A DNA stretch of 64,000 nucleotides from Streptomyces griseorubiginosus (GTDB lineage: Bacteria > Actinomycetota > Actinomycetes > Streptomycetales > Streptomycetaceae). The stretch is from positions 62,001 through 126,000 of the forward strand of contig NZ_KQ948749.1 in the NCBI RefSeq assembly GCF_001514195.1, written 5' to 3'. A program made the position numbers and the translations under genes. Positions 33,819 through 41,117 of this stretch are shown in pieces. The notes under the pieces were generated by a model that was not told the origin of the DNA, ran no database searches, and saw only the letters and a list, made by a program, of their open reading frames with translations. The stretch's first letter is position 1; every line of letters starts with the position of its first letter.

Positions 33819-34979
33819 TCACAGTCCCAGAACACGCTCCGCGTTGCCGTGCGCGATGCTCGCGAGGTCGGCCGGCGCATACGGTGCCGAGCGCAGGAAC
33901 GCCACCGCCTCGGCGCTGGACTCGAACGGGTAGTCGATGGAGAACAGCACCCGGTCCACACCCACGGCGTGGACGGCTCCCAGCAGCGCGGCATGCGACA
34001 TGACTCCGCTGGTCGTCACATACACATTGTTCCGCAGGTAGTACGAAGGCATGTGCTGCAGCCTCCGCTCGGCGCGCACCTGGTCGTAGCGGCTGTCGAG
34101 CCGGGCCATCTGGAACGGCAGCAGCTCGCCCATGTGGCCCAGCATCACCGACGCGCGCGGGAACTCGTCGAACACACCGCCGTAGATCAACCGGAGCGCA
34201 TGGGCGCCCGTCGTCGCGGTCCACCCCCACGACGGCCCGACCAGCACGGGGTACCCGTCGAAGACGCGCCAGTGGTCGGCCGGGATGGCTGCCGGATGCA
34301 GATACAGCGTCACACCGAGGCGCTCCAGTTCGGCCCATACCGGCCTGAACTGCGGCTCGTCCAGGTAGTGCCCCCGCACATGGTCGTTGTACAGCACGCC
34401 CTTGAGCCCGAGTTCCTTCACCGCCCGGCGCAGTTCCACGACCGCGGCCTTGGGGTCCTGCAGCGGAAGGACGGCGAAGCCCGCGAACCGTTTCGGATGT
34501 GCGGCGACCGCCTTGGCCAGATGGTCGTTGACCCTCCGCGCGACGGCCACCGCCTCCGCCGGGTCCTCGATCACTTCCAAGCCCGGCGTGGCGTACGAGA
34601 GGACCTGGACATCGACGCCGTTGGCATCCATGTCGGCCAGGCGTAGGTCGGTCAGATCGTCCAGGCGACGGAACCACTCCTGCTTGATCGCCTCCGGCGC
34701 CTCCAGGCGCTGACGGATCGCTGCCTCCTGCCGGATGGCTCCGGGGATGGCGAACGCCTCTTCCACGGCCACGATGCGCATCTTTTTCTCCTTCTCAGCG
34801 TTCCGATGTGCCTTTGATCCGGCCGTCGCCATGGATGCGCGGCTGCCGGGCGCCGCCTCGGCGGCGAGCGCGGGTTGTCCCGCAGCCAGACCGCCGACCA
34901 CGGCAGCTCCTCCGGCAGCGGCAGTGGTGGCGATGAATCTTCGCCGGGTGGACTCGGTGCGGGGCTCGGGCATGTCCAC
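33819..34979 (-). CDS. amidohydrolase (LigW/gamma-resorcylate decarboxylase-like) with Tat leader and internal start
   Basis: The full frame has 386 residues. Residues 1-60 are a Tat leader: ESTRRRFIATTAAAGGAAVV, with an AALAAEAAPG-like region. The catalytic domain begins at M67, MRIVAVEEAFAIPG, where Glu replaces the usual HxH as metal ligand, as in 5-carboxyvanillate and resorcylate decarboxylases. LYLHPAAIPADHW, VMLGHMGELLPFQMARLD and VLFSIDYPFESSAEAV supply the rest of the metal site. GAGAAGGAG stands 6 nt before codon 67 (ATG at 34781), a perfect ribosome site, so a 320-residue cytosolic form may also be made. It lies next to the salicylate operon and could decarboxylate a hydroxybenzoate. 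The substrate is not proven. Confidence 0.82.
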   Translation of the reverse strand: MDMPEPRTESTRRRFIATTAAAGGAAVVGGLAAGQPALAAEAAPGSRASMATAGSKAHRNAEKEKKMRIVAVEEAFAIPGAIRQEAAIRQRLEAPEAIKQEWFRRLDDLTDLRLADMDANGVDVQVLSYATPGLEVIEDPAEAVAVARRVNDHLAKAVAAHPKRFAGFAVLPLQDPKAAVVELRRAVKELGLKGVLYNDHVRGHYLDEPQFRPVWAELERLGVTLYLHPAAIPADHWRVFDGYPVLVGPSWGWTATTGAHALRLIYGGVFDEFPRASVMLGHMGELLPFQMARLDSRYDQVRAERRLQHMPSYYLRNNVYVTTSGVMSHAALLGAVHAVGVDRVLFSIDYPFESSAEAVAFLRSAPYAPADLASIAHGNAERVLGL

Positions 34980-35523
34980 TTCTCCCTTTGGGCGCGCGGA
35001 TCAACGCCATGTCCTGCCCATGGCTGTTGCGCTCCGCGAGGGTGCGTGTCGTTCGCGATCAGGCCGATGCCCCTTCGAGCCGCAGCTGTCGAAGACATGT
35101 CGACAGACAGGGGGTGGGCTGGCCGTGACCGGCTCGCAGAGTCGACGGGCCGCGTCCGACTACCGGGTCGCGCTCCAGAGCGCTCCTGGGCGACGTGGGG
35201 CGGCCACCCACTCTGTCTCTTGAACTTGAGCCAAGCTAGTTCTAGGATATTTTCCAGTCAAGGCCAGTAACGTAGCCAGATGAGCTCGGCCTTATCTCAT
35301 GACTCGCAGTCAAGAACCTGGGCGGTCTGTCGATCTGTACCGACCGCCACGGCCAGGCCACAAAACGCGCTGCCCCGGATCGTCAGACTGGCCGGTTCCT
35401 GGTCCGCCCCGCATGAGCCGCGTGGTCGGGGTCTGCTCGCGCAAGGGCTTCCCGGAGCGGTGCGGTGCCGGCAGCCGTGCCGGGCCTGCGATGAGCCGCG
35501 TAACGATCTGAAGGAACGTGACA
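34980..35523. other. divergent intergenic region
   Basis: About 540 bases between the amidohydrolase and the MDR gene. No gene is recognised. The stretch 35225-35280 is clearly AT-richer than the surroundings and holds the predicted minus-strand promoter at 35233-35261. Confidence 0.5.
35233..35261 (-). promoter_or_regulatory. predicted promoter of the amidohydrolase gene
   Basis: On the minus strand TTGACT (35261-35256) and TAGCTT (35238-35233) are separated by 17 bp in an AT-rich island. The leader to the Tat-form ATG would be about 250 nt. No operator-like palindrome overlaps it. Confidence 0.5.
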
Positions 35524-36588
35524 GTGGAACAGACCATGATGGCGGTCCGCCTGTTCGAACATGGCGGGCCCGAGGTGCTCAAGTACATCGAGGCACCGAT
35601 CCCCGACATCGGCCCCGACGACGTCTTGTTGCGCGTGCACGCCACGGCCGTCAACAGCTGGGACCTGCGCTACCGCTCGGGCAACCTGCCACAGCCCCTG
35701 CCGGGACGGCCGGCCTGGCCCCTGCCGTTCCAGCTCGGCCGTGACGCGGCCGGTGAGATCGTCGCCACCGGCGAGAACGTCACCCGGTGGCGCACCGGCG
35801 ACAGGGCGGTCCAGCTTCCGCACCCGCCGTGCCGCAACTGCGCCCTGTGCGTACGCGGACTCGAAAACCTGTGTGTCGACACCGCCTATCCCGGACACCA
35901 GGTCTTCGGCGGATACGCCCAGTACGTCGCGCGCCGCCAGGACGCCGTCCTGCCCATCCCCGACGGCGTCGACTACGAGACGGCCGCGGCCACCATGTGG
36001 ACCTACACCACCCCGCTCAACTGCGCCCGGCAAGCGCCCGTCGGCCCCGGCGACACGGTGGTCATCACCGGCGCCAGCGGCGGAATGGCGATCGCCTGCG
36101 CACAACTGGCCAAGCTGAGCGGAGCCACCGTCATCGGCACCACGACCAAGCCGGACCGCGACGAAGCGCTTCGGAAGCTCGGCTACGACCACATCGTGCA
36201 CTCCACCGATGCCCGCATGCCGGCACAGGTGCGGGAGCTGACCCACGGCCTGGGCGCCGATGCCGTCTGGGACTGCGTCGGCGGCAACGACTTCTTCCAG
36301 CTCTCCCTCGCCTGCACACGCCTCGGCGGCACGGTCATCGTCCTTGGCACACCGACCGACCAGGGATCCCGCCTCGAACTGGACGCACTCGCCCTCATCG
36401 GCCAACAGGTCAAGATCGCCAGCGTGCGCGGCGCCACCCTGCGCGACCAGCAACTGTGCCTGGAACTGCTGGCAGACAAGAAGATCACCCCGATCATCGA
36501 CCGCGCCTACCCCCTCGAAGAAGCGGCCGAAGCCCACGCCTACCTCGAAAGCCAACGACAGACCGGCAAAGTCATCCTCCTGCCCTGA
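35524..36588 (+). CDS. zinc-containing MDR alcohol dehydrogenase/reductase
   Basis: The product has 354 residues and starts VEQTMMAVRLFEHGGPEVL. The GroES-like part has the structural zinc lobe PPCRNCALCVRGLENLCVD (four Cys). The Rossmann loop is VITGASGGMAIACAQLAKLS, and the end is EEAAEAHAYLESQRQTGKVI. The family resembles Zn-type crotonyl-CoA/alcohol oxidoreductases, but the catalytic GHE motif is replaced by GRDAAGEIV, so it may be a reductase without catalytic zinc. Start GTG 35524 has AAGGA 8 nt upstream; the GTG at 35518 is too close to it. Ends before a strong terminator. Confidence 0.82.
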   Translation: MEQTMMAVRLFEHGGPEVLKYIEAPIPDIGPDDVLLRVHATAVNSWDLRYRSGNLPQPLPGRPAWPLPFQLGRDAAGEIVATGENVTRWRTGDRAVQLPHPPCRNCALCVRGLENLCVDTAYPGHQVFGGYAQYVARRQDAVLPIPDGVDYETAAATMWTYTTPLNCARQAPVGPGDTVVITGASGGMAIACAQLAKLSGATVIGTTTKPDRDEALRKLGYDHIVHSTDARMPAQVRELTHGLGADAVWDCVGGNDFFQLSLACTRLGGTVIVLGTPTDQGSRLELDALALIGQQVKIASVRGATLRDQQLCLELLADKKITPIIDRAYPLEEAAEAHAYLESQRQTGKVILLP

Positions 36589-36787
36589 CGCCCGGCCAAC
36601 TACCAAAGGGGGTACGGGTCGAGTCCGGCGGGGTGGCGGCTTCACGGGACGCCCCGCCGGTGTTCGCCGAGTGGCACCACCTGTGCCGTGCCACCTGGTC
36701 CACCCGGGTCCGGGCCGCCGCCACGCGGCCATCGTCGTTCCGGATCGTCGACACCCTGCTCCACGGCCTACGGCCCGTCACAACCCC

Positions 36788-36827
36788 GCGCGGGGTGTCT
36801 CCTTTCCTTCAGGGAGACACCCCGCGC
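36788..36827. terminator. strong bidirectional terminator hairpin
   Basis: GCGCGGGGTGTCTCC (36788-36802) pairs perfectly over 15 bp with GGAGACACCCCGCGC (36813-36827), loop of 10 nt (TTTCCTTCAG). It lies between the convergent MDR gene (ends 36588) and NmrA-like gene (ends 36844). Confidence 0.88.
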
Positions 36828-36843
36828 AGGGACTCAAGAGCGC

Positions 36844-37731
36844 TCAGTCCCGCACGGCGAACGCGGTGGCCGCTTCCTCGAAGGACGCGGGTTCACGGCC
36901 GAGCAGCATCCGCAGGACGTTGCTGTTGCCGCGCAGGCCGTGCCGGTCGTAGTCCTGCCACATGGCGCGCACGTCCGAGGCCCGGGACGCGGAGTCGGCC
37001 ACTCCCGGCGGGAGCGGTGCGTCCGCCCAGTCGACCGTCCTCGCCTCCAGATCCACTCCTCGTGCCCGCCCGGCGAACCGCACCGCGTCGGCCAACGTCA
37101 GCGTGGGTCCGGCGAGTTCGTAGGTGGCCGAGCCGTGGCCTTGCTCGGAGAGCACCTTGACGCCGGCTTCCCCGAGGTCGCGCAGGTCGATGAACGAGAA
37201 CTCGTTGTCGACGTCGAACGGCACCCCGACGGGACCGGCCGGAGCCCTCCCCCACGTCGACAGGACGATCTGCGCGAACATCGAGGGCTGGAGGATCGTC
37301 CAGTCCAACCGCGAGGCCCGCACGGCGGCCTCGGCGTTCGCCTTGCGCAGGTGGTGGCGCAGCCCGGGGGTGTGCGGGTGGAGGACGGACAGGTACACGA
37401 ACCGGCGCGCGCCCGCATGCTCAGCCGCCTCAAGTGCCCTGATGGCGAGCAGGTCTTCCTCCGGGTGGAACGCCGGCGGGATCATGAACACGGAGTCCGC
37501 GTTCTCCAGCGCCTGACGGACGGTGTCCGGCTTCTCCAGGTCGGCCTCGACGATGTCGTCCACGCCCAGGGCTGCCACTCGTTCCCGCCCCGCCGGACCG
37601 TGCACCACGGCCCGGACCCTGAACGGCGCCCGCAACGCGGCCTCCAGCACGTACCCACCGCAGAGCCCGGCCGCCCCGATCACCGTGATCAGGGGCGGCT
37701 CCTGGCTGCGTACGCCTTCTGATTCGGACAC
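36844..37731 (-). CDS. NmrA-like NAD(P)-binding protein
   Basis: The product has 295 residues. It has an atypical SDR Rossmann start PLITVIGAAGLCGGYVLEAA, then DSVFMIPPAFHPEEDLLAIR, RRFVYLSVLHPHTPGLRHHL and LDWTILQPSMFAQIVL, the pattern of NmrA/quinone oxidoreductase 2-like proteins. The usual SDR Tyr-x3-Lys is absent. Members act as NADPH sensors or quinone and isoflavone-like reductases. It is the last gene of the minus-strand group 40729-36844 and is preceded by a perfect palindrome at 37756-37779, so it may be less expressed than the genes before it. Confidence 0.83.
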   Translation of the reverse strand: MSESEGVRSQEPPLITVIGAAGLCGGYVLEAALRAPFRVRAVVHGPAGRERVAALGVDDIVEADLEKPDTVRQALENADSVFMIPPAFHPEEDLLAIRALEAAEHAGARRFVYLSVLHPHTPGLRHHLRKANAEAAVRASRLDWTILQPSMFAQIVLSTWGRAPAGPVGVPFDVDNEFSFIDLRDLGEAGVKVLSEQGHGSATYELAGPTLTLADAVRFAGRARGVDLEARTVDWADAPLPPGVADSASRASDVRAMWQDYDRHGLRGNSNVLRMLLGREPASFEEAATAFAVRD

Positions 37732-37755
37732 TTTCCGGCTTCCTCTCGCTGTTCT

Positions 37756-37779
37756 GAGGCGACTCCGCGGAGTCGCCTC
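37756..37779. promoter_or_regulatory. perfect 24-bp palindrome inside the gene group
   Basis: GAGGCGACTCCG at 37756 is followed directly by its exact inverse, CGGAGTCGCCTC, to 37779. It lies in the 64-bp gap between the zinc dehydrogenase stop and the NmrA-like start. It could be an attenuating hairpin or an operator for the last gene. Confidence 0.5.
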
Positions 37780-37795
37780 GCGCGCGTGCGTCGGG

Positions 37796-38899
37796 TCAGG
37801 GGTTGATCACGGTCATCCACATGGGGTCGTCGACCCGTTGCTGTATCGCGTCCATGGCCTTGAGCGCTTCGGTGAGCGGGAACCGATGGGTGATGAGCTC
37901 GTCGGCCGTGAGGGCGCCCGTCGCGAGCAGACGCAGGACATCCGTCGCGTCCTGGCGGGTGTAGGCGCGCGTGGCGACGAAGCGCCAGCAGTGCATCATC
38001 AGGGCGATGGGGGGCAGCGCCAGCGGGGTGGTGTTGCCGCCCATGTGCACGAGTGTGCCGCCGGTGGCCATGCTCGCCATGGTCTGGCCGAGGGCGGGCC
38101 CCTCCGGGATGAAGTCGATGACGGCATGGGCTCCCTCGGGTGCCAGCCCACGCAGCCGACGGGTGAGGGTGCCGTCGGTCGACCAGTTCTCGGGGAGTTC
38201 GTCGAGTGCGACGACGTCGACCGGTATGCCTCCGGAGAGCCCGGCGACGCGCTGGAGGCGCTCGGCGTCGCGGCCGACAAGGATCAGACGGGCGACTCCG
38301 AAGTGCTCGGCGAGTTTGACCGTCGCGGTTCCCATGGTGCCGGTCGCGGCGGTGACCACGAGGGTGGCCCGTTCCGGAAGGTCGGCGCACTTGAGTGCGC
38401 GCACGGCGTTGGCGAGGTCCTGGATCTTGGCCGCGACGTCGAAGCCGACGGAGTCCGGCAGGGAATCGATCAGCCAGTGCGGGACACGGACGTACTCCGC
38501 GAGTCCGCCGTCGTGGTACTGCTCGTACAGGGGCATCGGGCCATCGCCGAAGGCGGCGTGGCCGAGCATGGCCTGCTGGGCGCACATCATGTCCCGGTCG
38601 GTACGACAGTAGTCGCACTCACGGCAGTTCAGCAGGGGGTGCACACGCACCCGGTCGCCGACCGCGTGGCCGGTGACGTCCCGGCCGACAGCGGAGATGA
38701 CGCCTGCGGCCTCGTGGCCGAGGGTGGTGGGCAGCTGCTTGAGCGCCCCCATCCGCAGCAGGCGCATGATGCCCGGCGCCAGTCCGGCGGAGGCGACCTT
38801 CACGACCACGTCGAGCGGACCTGGCTCGGGGACGGGCACCTGTTCCAGGACGAGTGCTTCGGCACCCTGGTGCGCGCGCAGGGCAAGCATCGTGGCCAT
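37796..38899 (-). CDS. zinc-dependent alcohol dehydrogenase
   Basis: The product has 367 residues. The catalytic zinc region has TTLGHEAAGVISAVGRDVTG. The structural lobe is LNCRECDYCRTDRDMMC, with four Cys, and the cofactor loop is VVTAATGTMGTATVKLAEHF. The first ligand position (usual CGTD) reads APGIMR, so the zinc site differs from the standard. The start codon shares a base with the stop of the cupin gene, hence coupled translation. It is probably the dehydrogenase step of the same pathway as the cupin dioxygenase-like protein. Confidence 0.83.
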   Translation of the reverse strand: MATMLALRAHQGAEALVLEQVPVPEPGPLDVVVKVASAGLAPGIMRLLRMGALKQLPTTLGHEAAGVISAVGRDVTGHAVGDRVRVHPLLNCRECDYCRTDRDMMCAQQAMLGHAAFGDGPMPLYEQYHDGGLAEYVRVPHWLIDSLPDSVGFDVAAKIQDLANAVRALKCADLPERATLVVTAATGTMGTATVKLAEHFGVARLILVGRDAERLQRVAGLSGGIPVDVVALDELPENWSTDGTLTRRLRGLAPEGAHAVIDFIPEGPALGQTMASMATGGTLVHMGGNTTPLALPPIALMMHCWRFVATRAYTRQDATDVLRLLATGALTADELITHRFPLTEALKAMDAIQQRVDDPMWMTVINP

Positions 38900-39888
38900 C
38901 AGCGGACCTCCACTCTGAGGCTCGAAAGCCGTTCGGGGGTACAGGCATCCGCCGTACGCGCGGTCTCGGCGACCTGGGGCAGTTCGTCGTGCGAGAGGAG
39001 AGTGACGTAGTCACCGGGCTCGGTCACGACGCTGGCGTGGGAGATGCCGAGCGGGATGCGCACGAAGTCGCCCGGCTGAAGGTCGACGATGCCCCGCTGA
39101 GTGATCAGCGTGCGGTGGCCATGGGCCTGGTACTGGATCTCGTCGGCGTCGAGGGTGCGCCGGTAGCGGCGCTGTCCGCCAGGGGTGGTGGTGACCGTGC
39201 CGAGGCGGATGCGATCGGTCGCGTACAGCCAGGTGACGTCATGACCGGGTTCGGCCCGGAGCACCGCCATCCGCTGGTCCTCCTGGTGCACCTGGTCGAG
39301 CAGGAGCTGTTCGTCGACCCCGAAGACGGTGATGTCGTGGCCGAGCGCGGCCATGCACTGGGTGATCGCCTCGTTGGCCTTGCCGGGCTGCCACCCGGGG
39401 AACGGCGGGAGTAGGGCCACGGACTCCCGCTGGGCCGGTACCAGCTCGGTGACCGGCGCGGGGATGTAGAACAGCAGGTGGCTGTCCTCGCGACCGTAGT
39501 TGTCGTGGGCGACGCCGCGCGGGATACGGGAGAAGTCGCCGGGCTGGAACTCGATCACGCCGAGCTCGGACATCAGCGTCCGCTCGCCGCCGATCTGGTA
39601 GGAGATCTCGTCGACGTCGCAGTTGCGGTGGTAGAACGGCTGCCGGCCGTCCATTTTCTGCCACTCGACGCGGATCTCGTCGTTCTCGTAGACACCGCGG
39701 GGAGGGGCGAATGCCTCCGGCTCGTACTGCTGCGGGTAGTGCACCACGGTCAGCGGCGGGTGCTCCTGCCACAGTTTGACGGGCACCTTCGGAGGATGCG
39801 GCGGCGAGAGCAGCAGATCCTCGTCGCGGACGATGCTGCGCAGCGGATGGTCGGAGCCCAGGACCATGACGTCTTCAACGACGCTCAC
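38899..39888 (-). CDS. double-cupin dioxygenase-like protein (homogentisate dioxygenase-like)
   Basis: The product has 329 residues and two related cupin halves: YHRNCDVDEISYQIGGERTL with FQPGDFSRIPRGVAHDNYGR, and RRTLDADEIQYQAHGHRTLI with LQPGDFVRIPLGISHASVV. The halves look like an internal duplication. The text resembles homogentisate dioxygenase-like bicupins, and His/Glu ligands for Fe(II) are present in the first half. Together with the flavin hydroxylase divergently encoded at 41118, a hydroxylation followed by ring cleavage is a reasonable proposal. The substrate is unknown. GAGGTCCCC precedes the start. Confidence 0.75.
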   Translation of the reverse strand: MSVVEDVMVLGSDHPLRSIVRDEDLLLSPPHPPKVPVKLWQEHPPLTVVHYPQQYEPEAFAPPRGVYENDEIRVEWQKMDGRQPFYHRNCDVDEISYQIGGERTLMSELGVIEFQPGDFSRIPRGVAHDNYGREDSHLLFYIPAPVTELVPAQRESVALLPPFPGWQPGKANEAITQCMAALGHDITVFGVDEQLLLDQVHQEDQRMAVLRAEPGHDVTWLYATDRIRLGTVTTTPGGQRRYRRTLDADEIQYQAHGHRTLITQRGIVDLQPGDFVRIPLGISHASVVTEPGDYVTLLSHDELPQVAETARTADACTPERLSSLRVEVR

Positions 39889-39985
39889 GGGGACCTCCTT
39901 GTCCTTCGGTGAATGGCTGGATCAACTTGGGTGGCAGGGAGGGAATGTGTGCCGCCGCCTGCCGGCCGAAGCCCGTTGGCAGTGG

Positions 39986-40729
39986 TCACCTCTTTCGGCC
40001 CCAGTACATCTCGATGCCCTTCCACTCCATCACCTGAGGGCTGTCGACCTTGTCCCCGAACGCCTCACGGATCTGCTCCCCGGAGTAGTAGGGGATGTCG
40101 TCCACGGGGACGTGCCCGAAGAGTTTGTCGAACCACTGCCGAAGGTGGACGTCGGAGTCGATACGGGAGAAGAACGTCGCTCCCTTCAGGACCGCTTCGG
40201 CCAGCACGATGCGCCGGCCAGGCTTCATCACCCGCAGCAGGTCCGCAGCCGTCTCGGGCCAGTCGTCACAGTGCTGTGTCGCCTGCAGCACGGCGACACA
40301 GTCGTATGCCTCGTCGTCCACCGAGTCCGTGTACGACCAGCGCCAGCAGCCGACCTGGCCGTTCCGGCCGGGAACCTTGCCCAGGACGGCGTTCCGTCCG
40401 TCCTTGATGATCTCCACGGTGTCGATGACGCCTTCCGGCCCCACCAGGGCCCGCATGTCCTCGACCCACCCGGCGGGAGCGATGCCCTCACCGATGAGCA
40501 GAACCCGGTCTCCGCGACGGAGTTCGAGGAGACCGTAGACGATCTCGGAGATCGGCCGGGCCAGCTCCTGCCAGATGTACGGCAGGCCACCGCCGATGGC
40601 CATGGCCATTTCCCATTTCGCCCGCAGCTTGACATCGTGGATCTCCGGGCCGAAACGCTCCTCGTCCCACGGCTGGATGTACTCCCACGGGTCTCCGCCA
40701 CCGAAGCTGTCCTTGGCTTCCGTACTCAT
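39986..40729 (-). CDS. class I methyltransferase-like protein
   Basis: The product has 247 residues. The SAM-binding region reads LRRGDRVLLIGEGIAPAGWV, a variant of the GxGxG loop, followed by acidic TVEI. YDCVAVLQATQHCDDWPETA and LLRVMKPGRRIVLAEAVL are the motif IV and post-IV strands. The N-terminus is unusual: DPWEYIQPWDEERFGPEIHD. It is the first gene of the minus-strand group. It could be an O-methyltransferase or a SAM-fold protein with another role; the altered glycine loop leaves this open. ATG 40729 has AGAGGA upstream. Confidence 0.72.
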   Translation of the reverse strand: MSTEAKDSFGGGDPWEYIQPWDEERFGPEIHDVKLRAKWEMAMAIGGGLPYIWQELARPISEIVYGLLELRRGDRVLLIGEGIAPAGWVEDMRALVGPEGVIDTVEIIKDGRNAVLGKVPGRNGQVGCWRWSYTDSVDDEAYDCVAVLQATQHCDDWPETAADLLRVMKPGRRIVLAEAVLKGATFFSRIDSDVHLRQWFDKLFGHVPVDDIPYYSGEQIREAFGDKVDSPQVMEWKGIEMYWGRKR

Positions 40730-40958
40730 GTCGTCATGTCCTCTGTCGTCTGCCGGAATCGTGTGGTGAGGGCGGCATCTCTCCGGCTGGAACGCCGCCG
40801 ACGACGTGCCCGGTCCCTCAAGCGCAGATGTTGACCAGGGCGCGGTACCGGACGTAGGCACCATCGGGCTGCCGCATGGGCAGTCACGCGGACGGTCTGC
40901 CGTCTGCCAGGTGGACCCCGGCATCGCCGTGATCATCGGGAGTCACCATGACGCTCCC

Positions 40959-41090
40959 TCTCTTGAACCGAAGACGAGCGTAGCACCGCACAGGATCGGT
41001 CAAAAGTCTTGTGTTTTTCCAGCTCTTCCATACAACGACATGCGCGTGTAACTCTGACCCGGGTTCAAGAGATGGGACCATGAGTGGTCC
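40959..41090. promoter_or_regulatory. inverted repeats in the divergent promoter region
   Basis: TCTCTTGAACC (40959-40969) recurs inverted as GGTTCAAGAGA (41062-41072), 92 bp apart, each on the side of one divergent gene. GGACCA-TGAG-TGGTCC (41075-41090) is a separate perfect dyad 28 bp before the monooxygenase ATG. Between them is an AT-rich stretch (about 41000-41040). These are good candidates for sites of the TetR protein at 42829, but assignment is inference. Confidence 0.5.
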
Positions 41091-41117
41091 GACCCATGTC
41101 AGGAAGGCAGATCTTCA

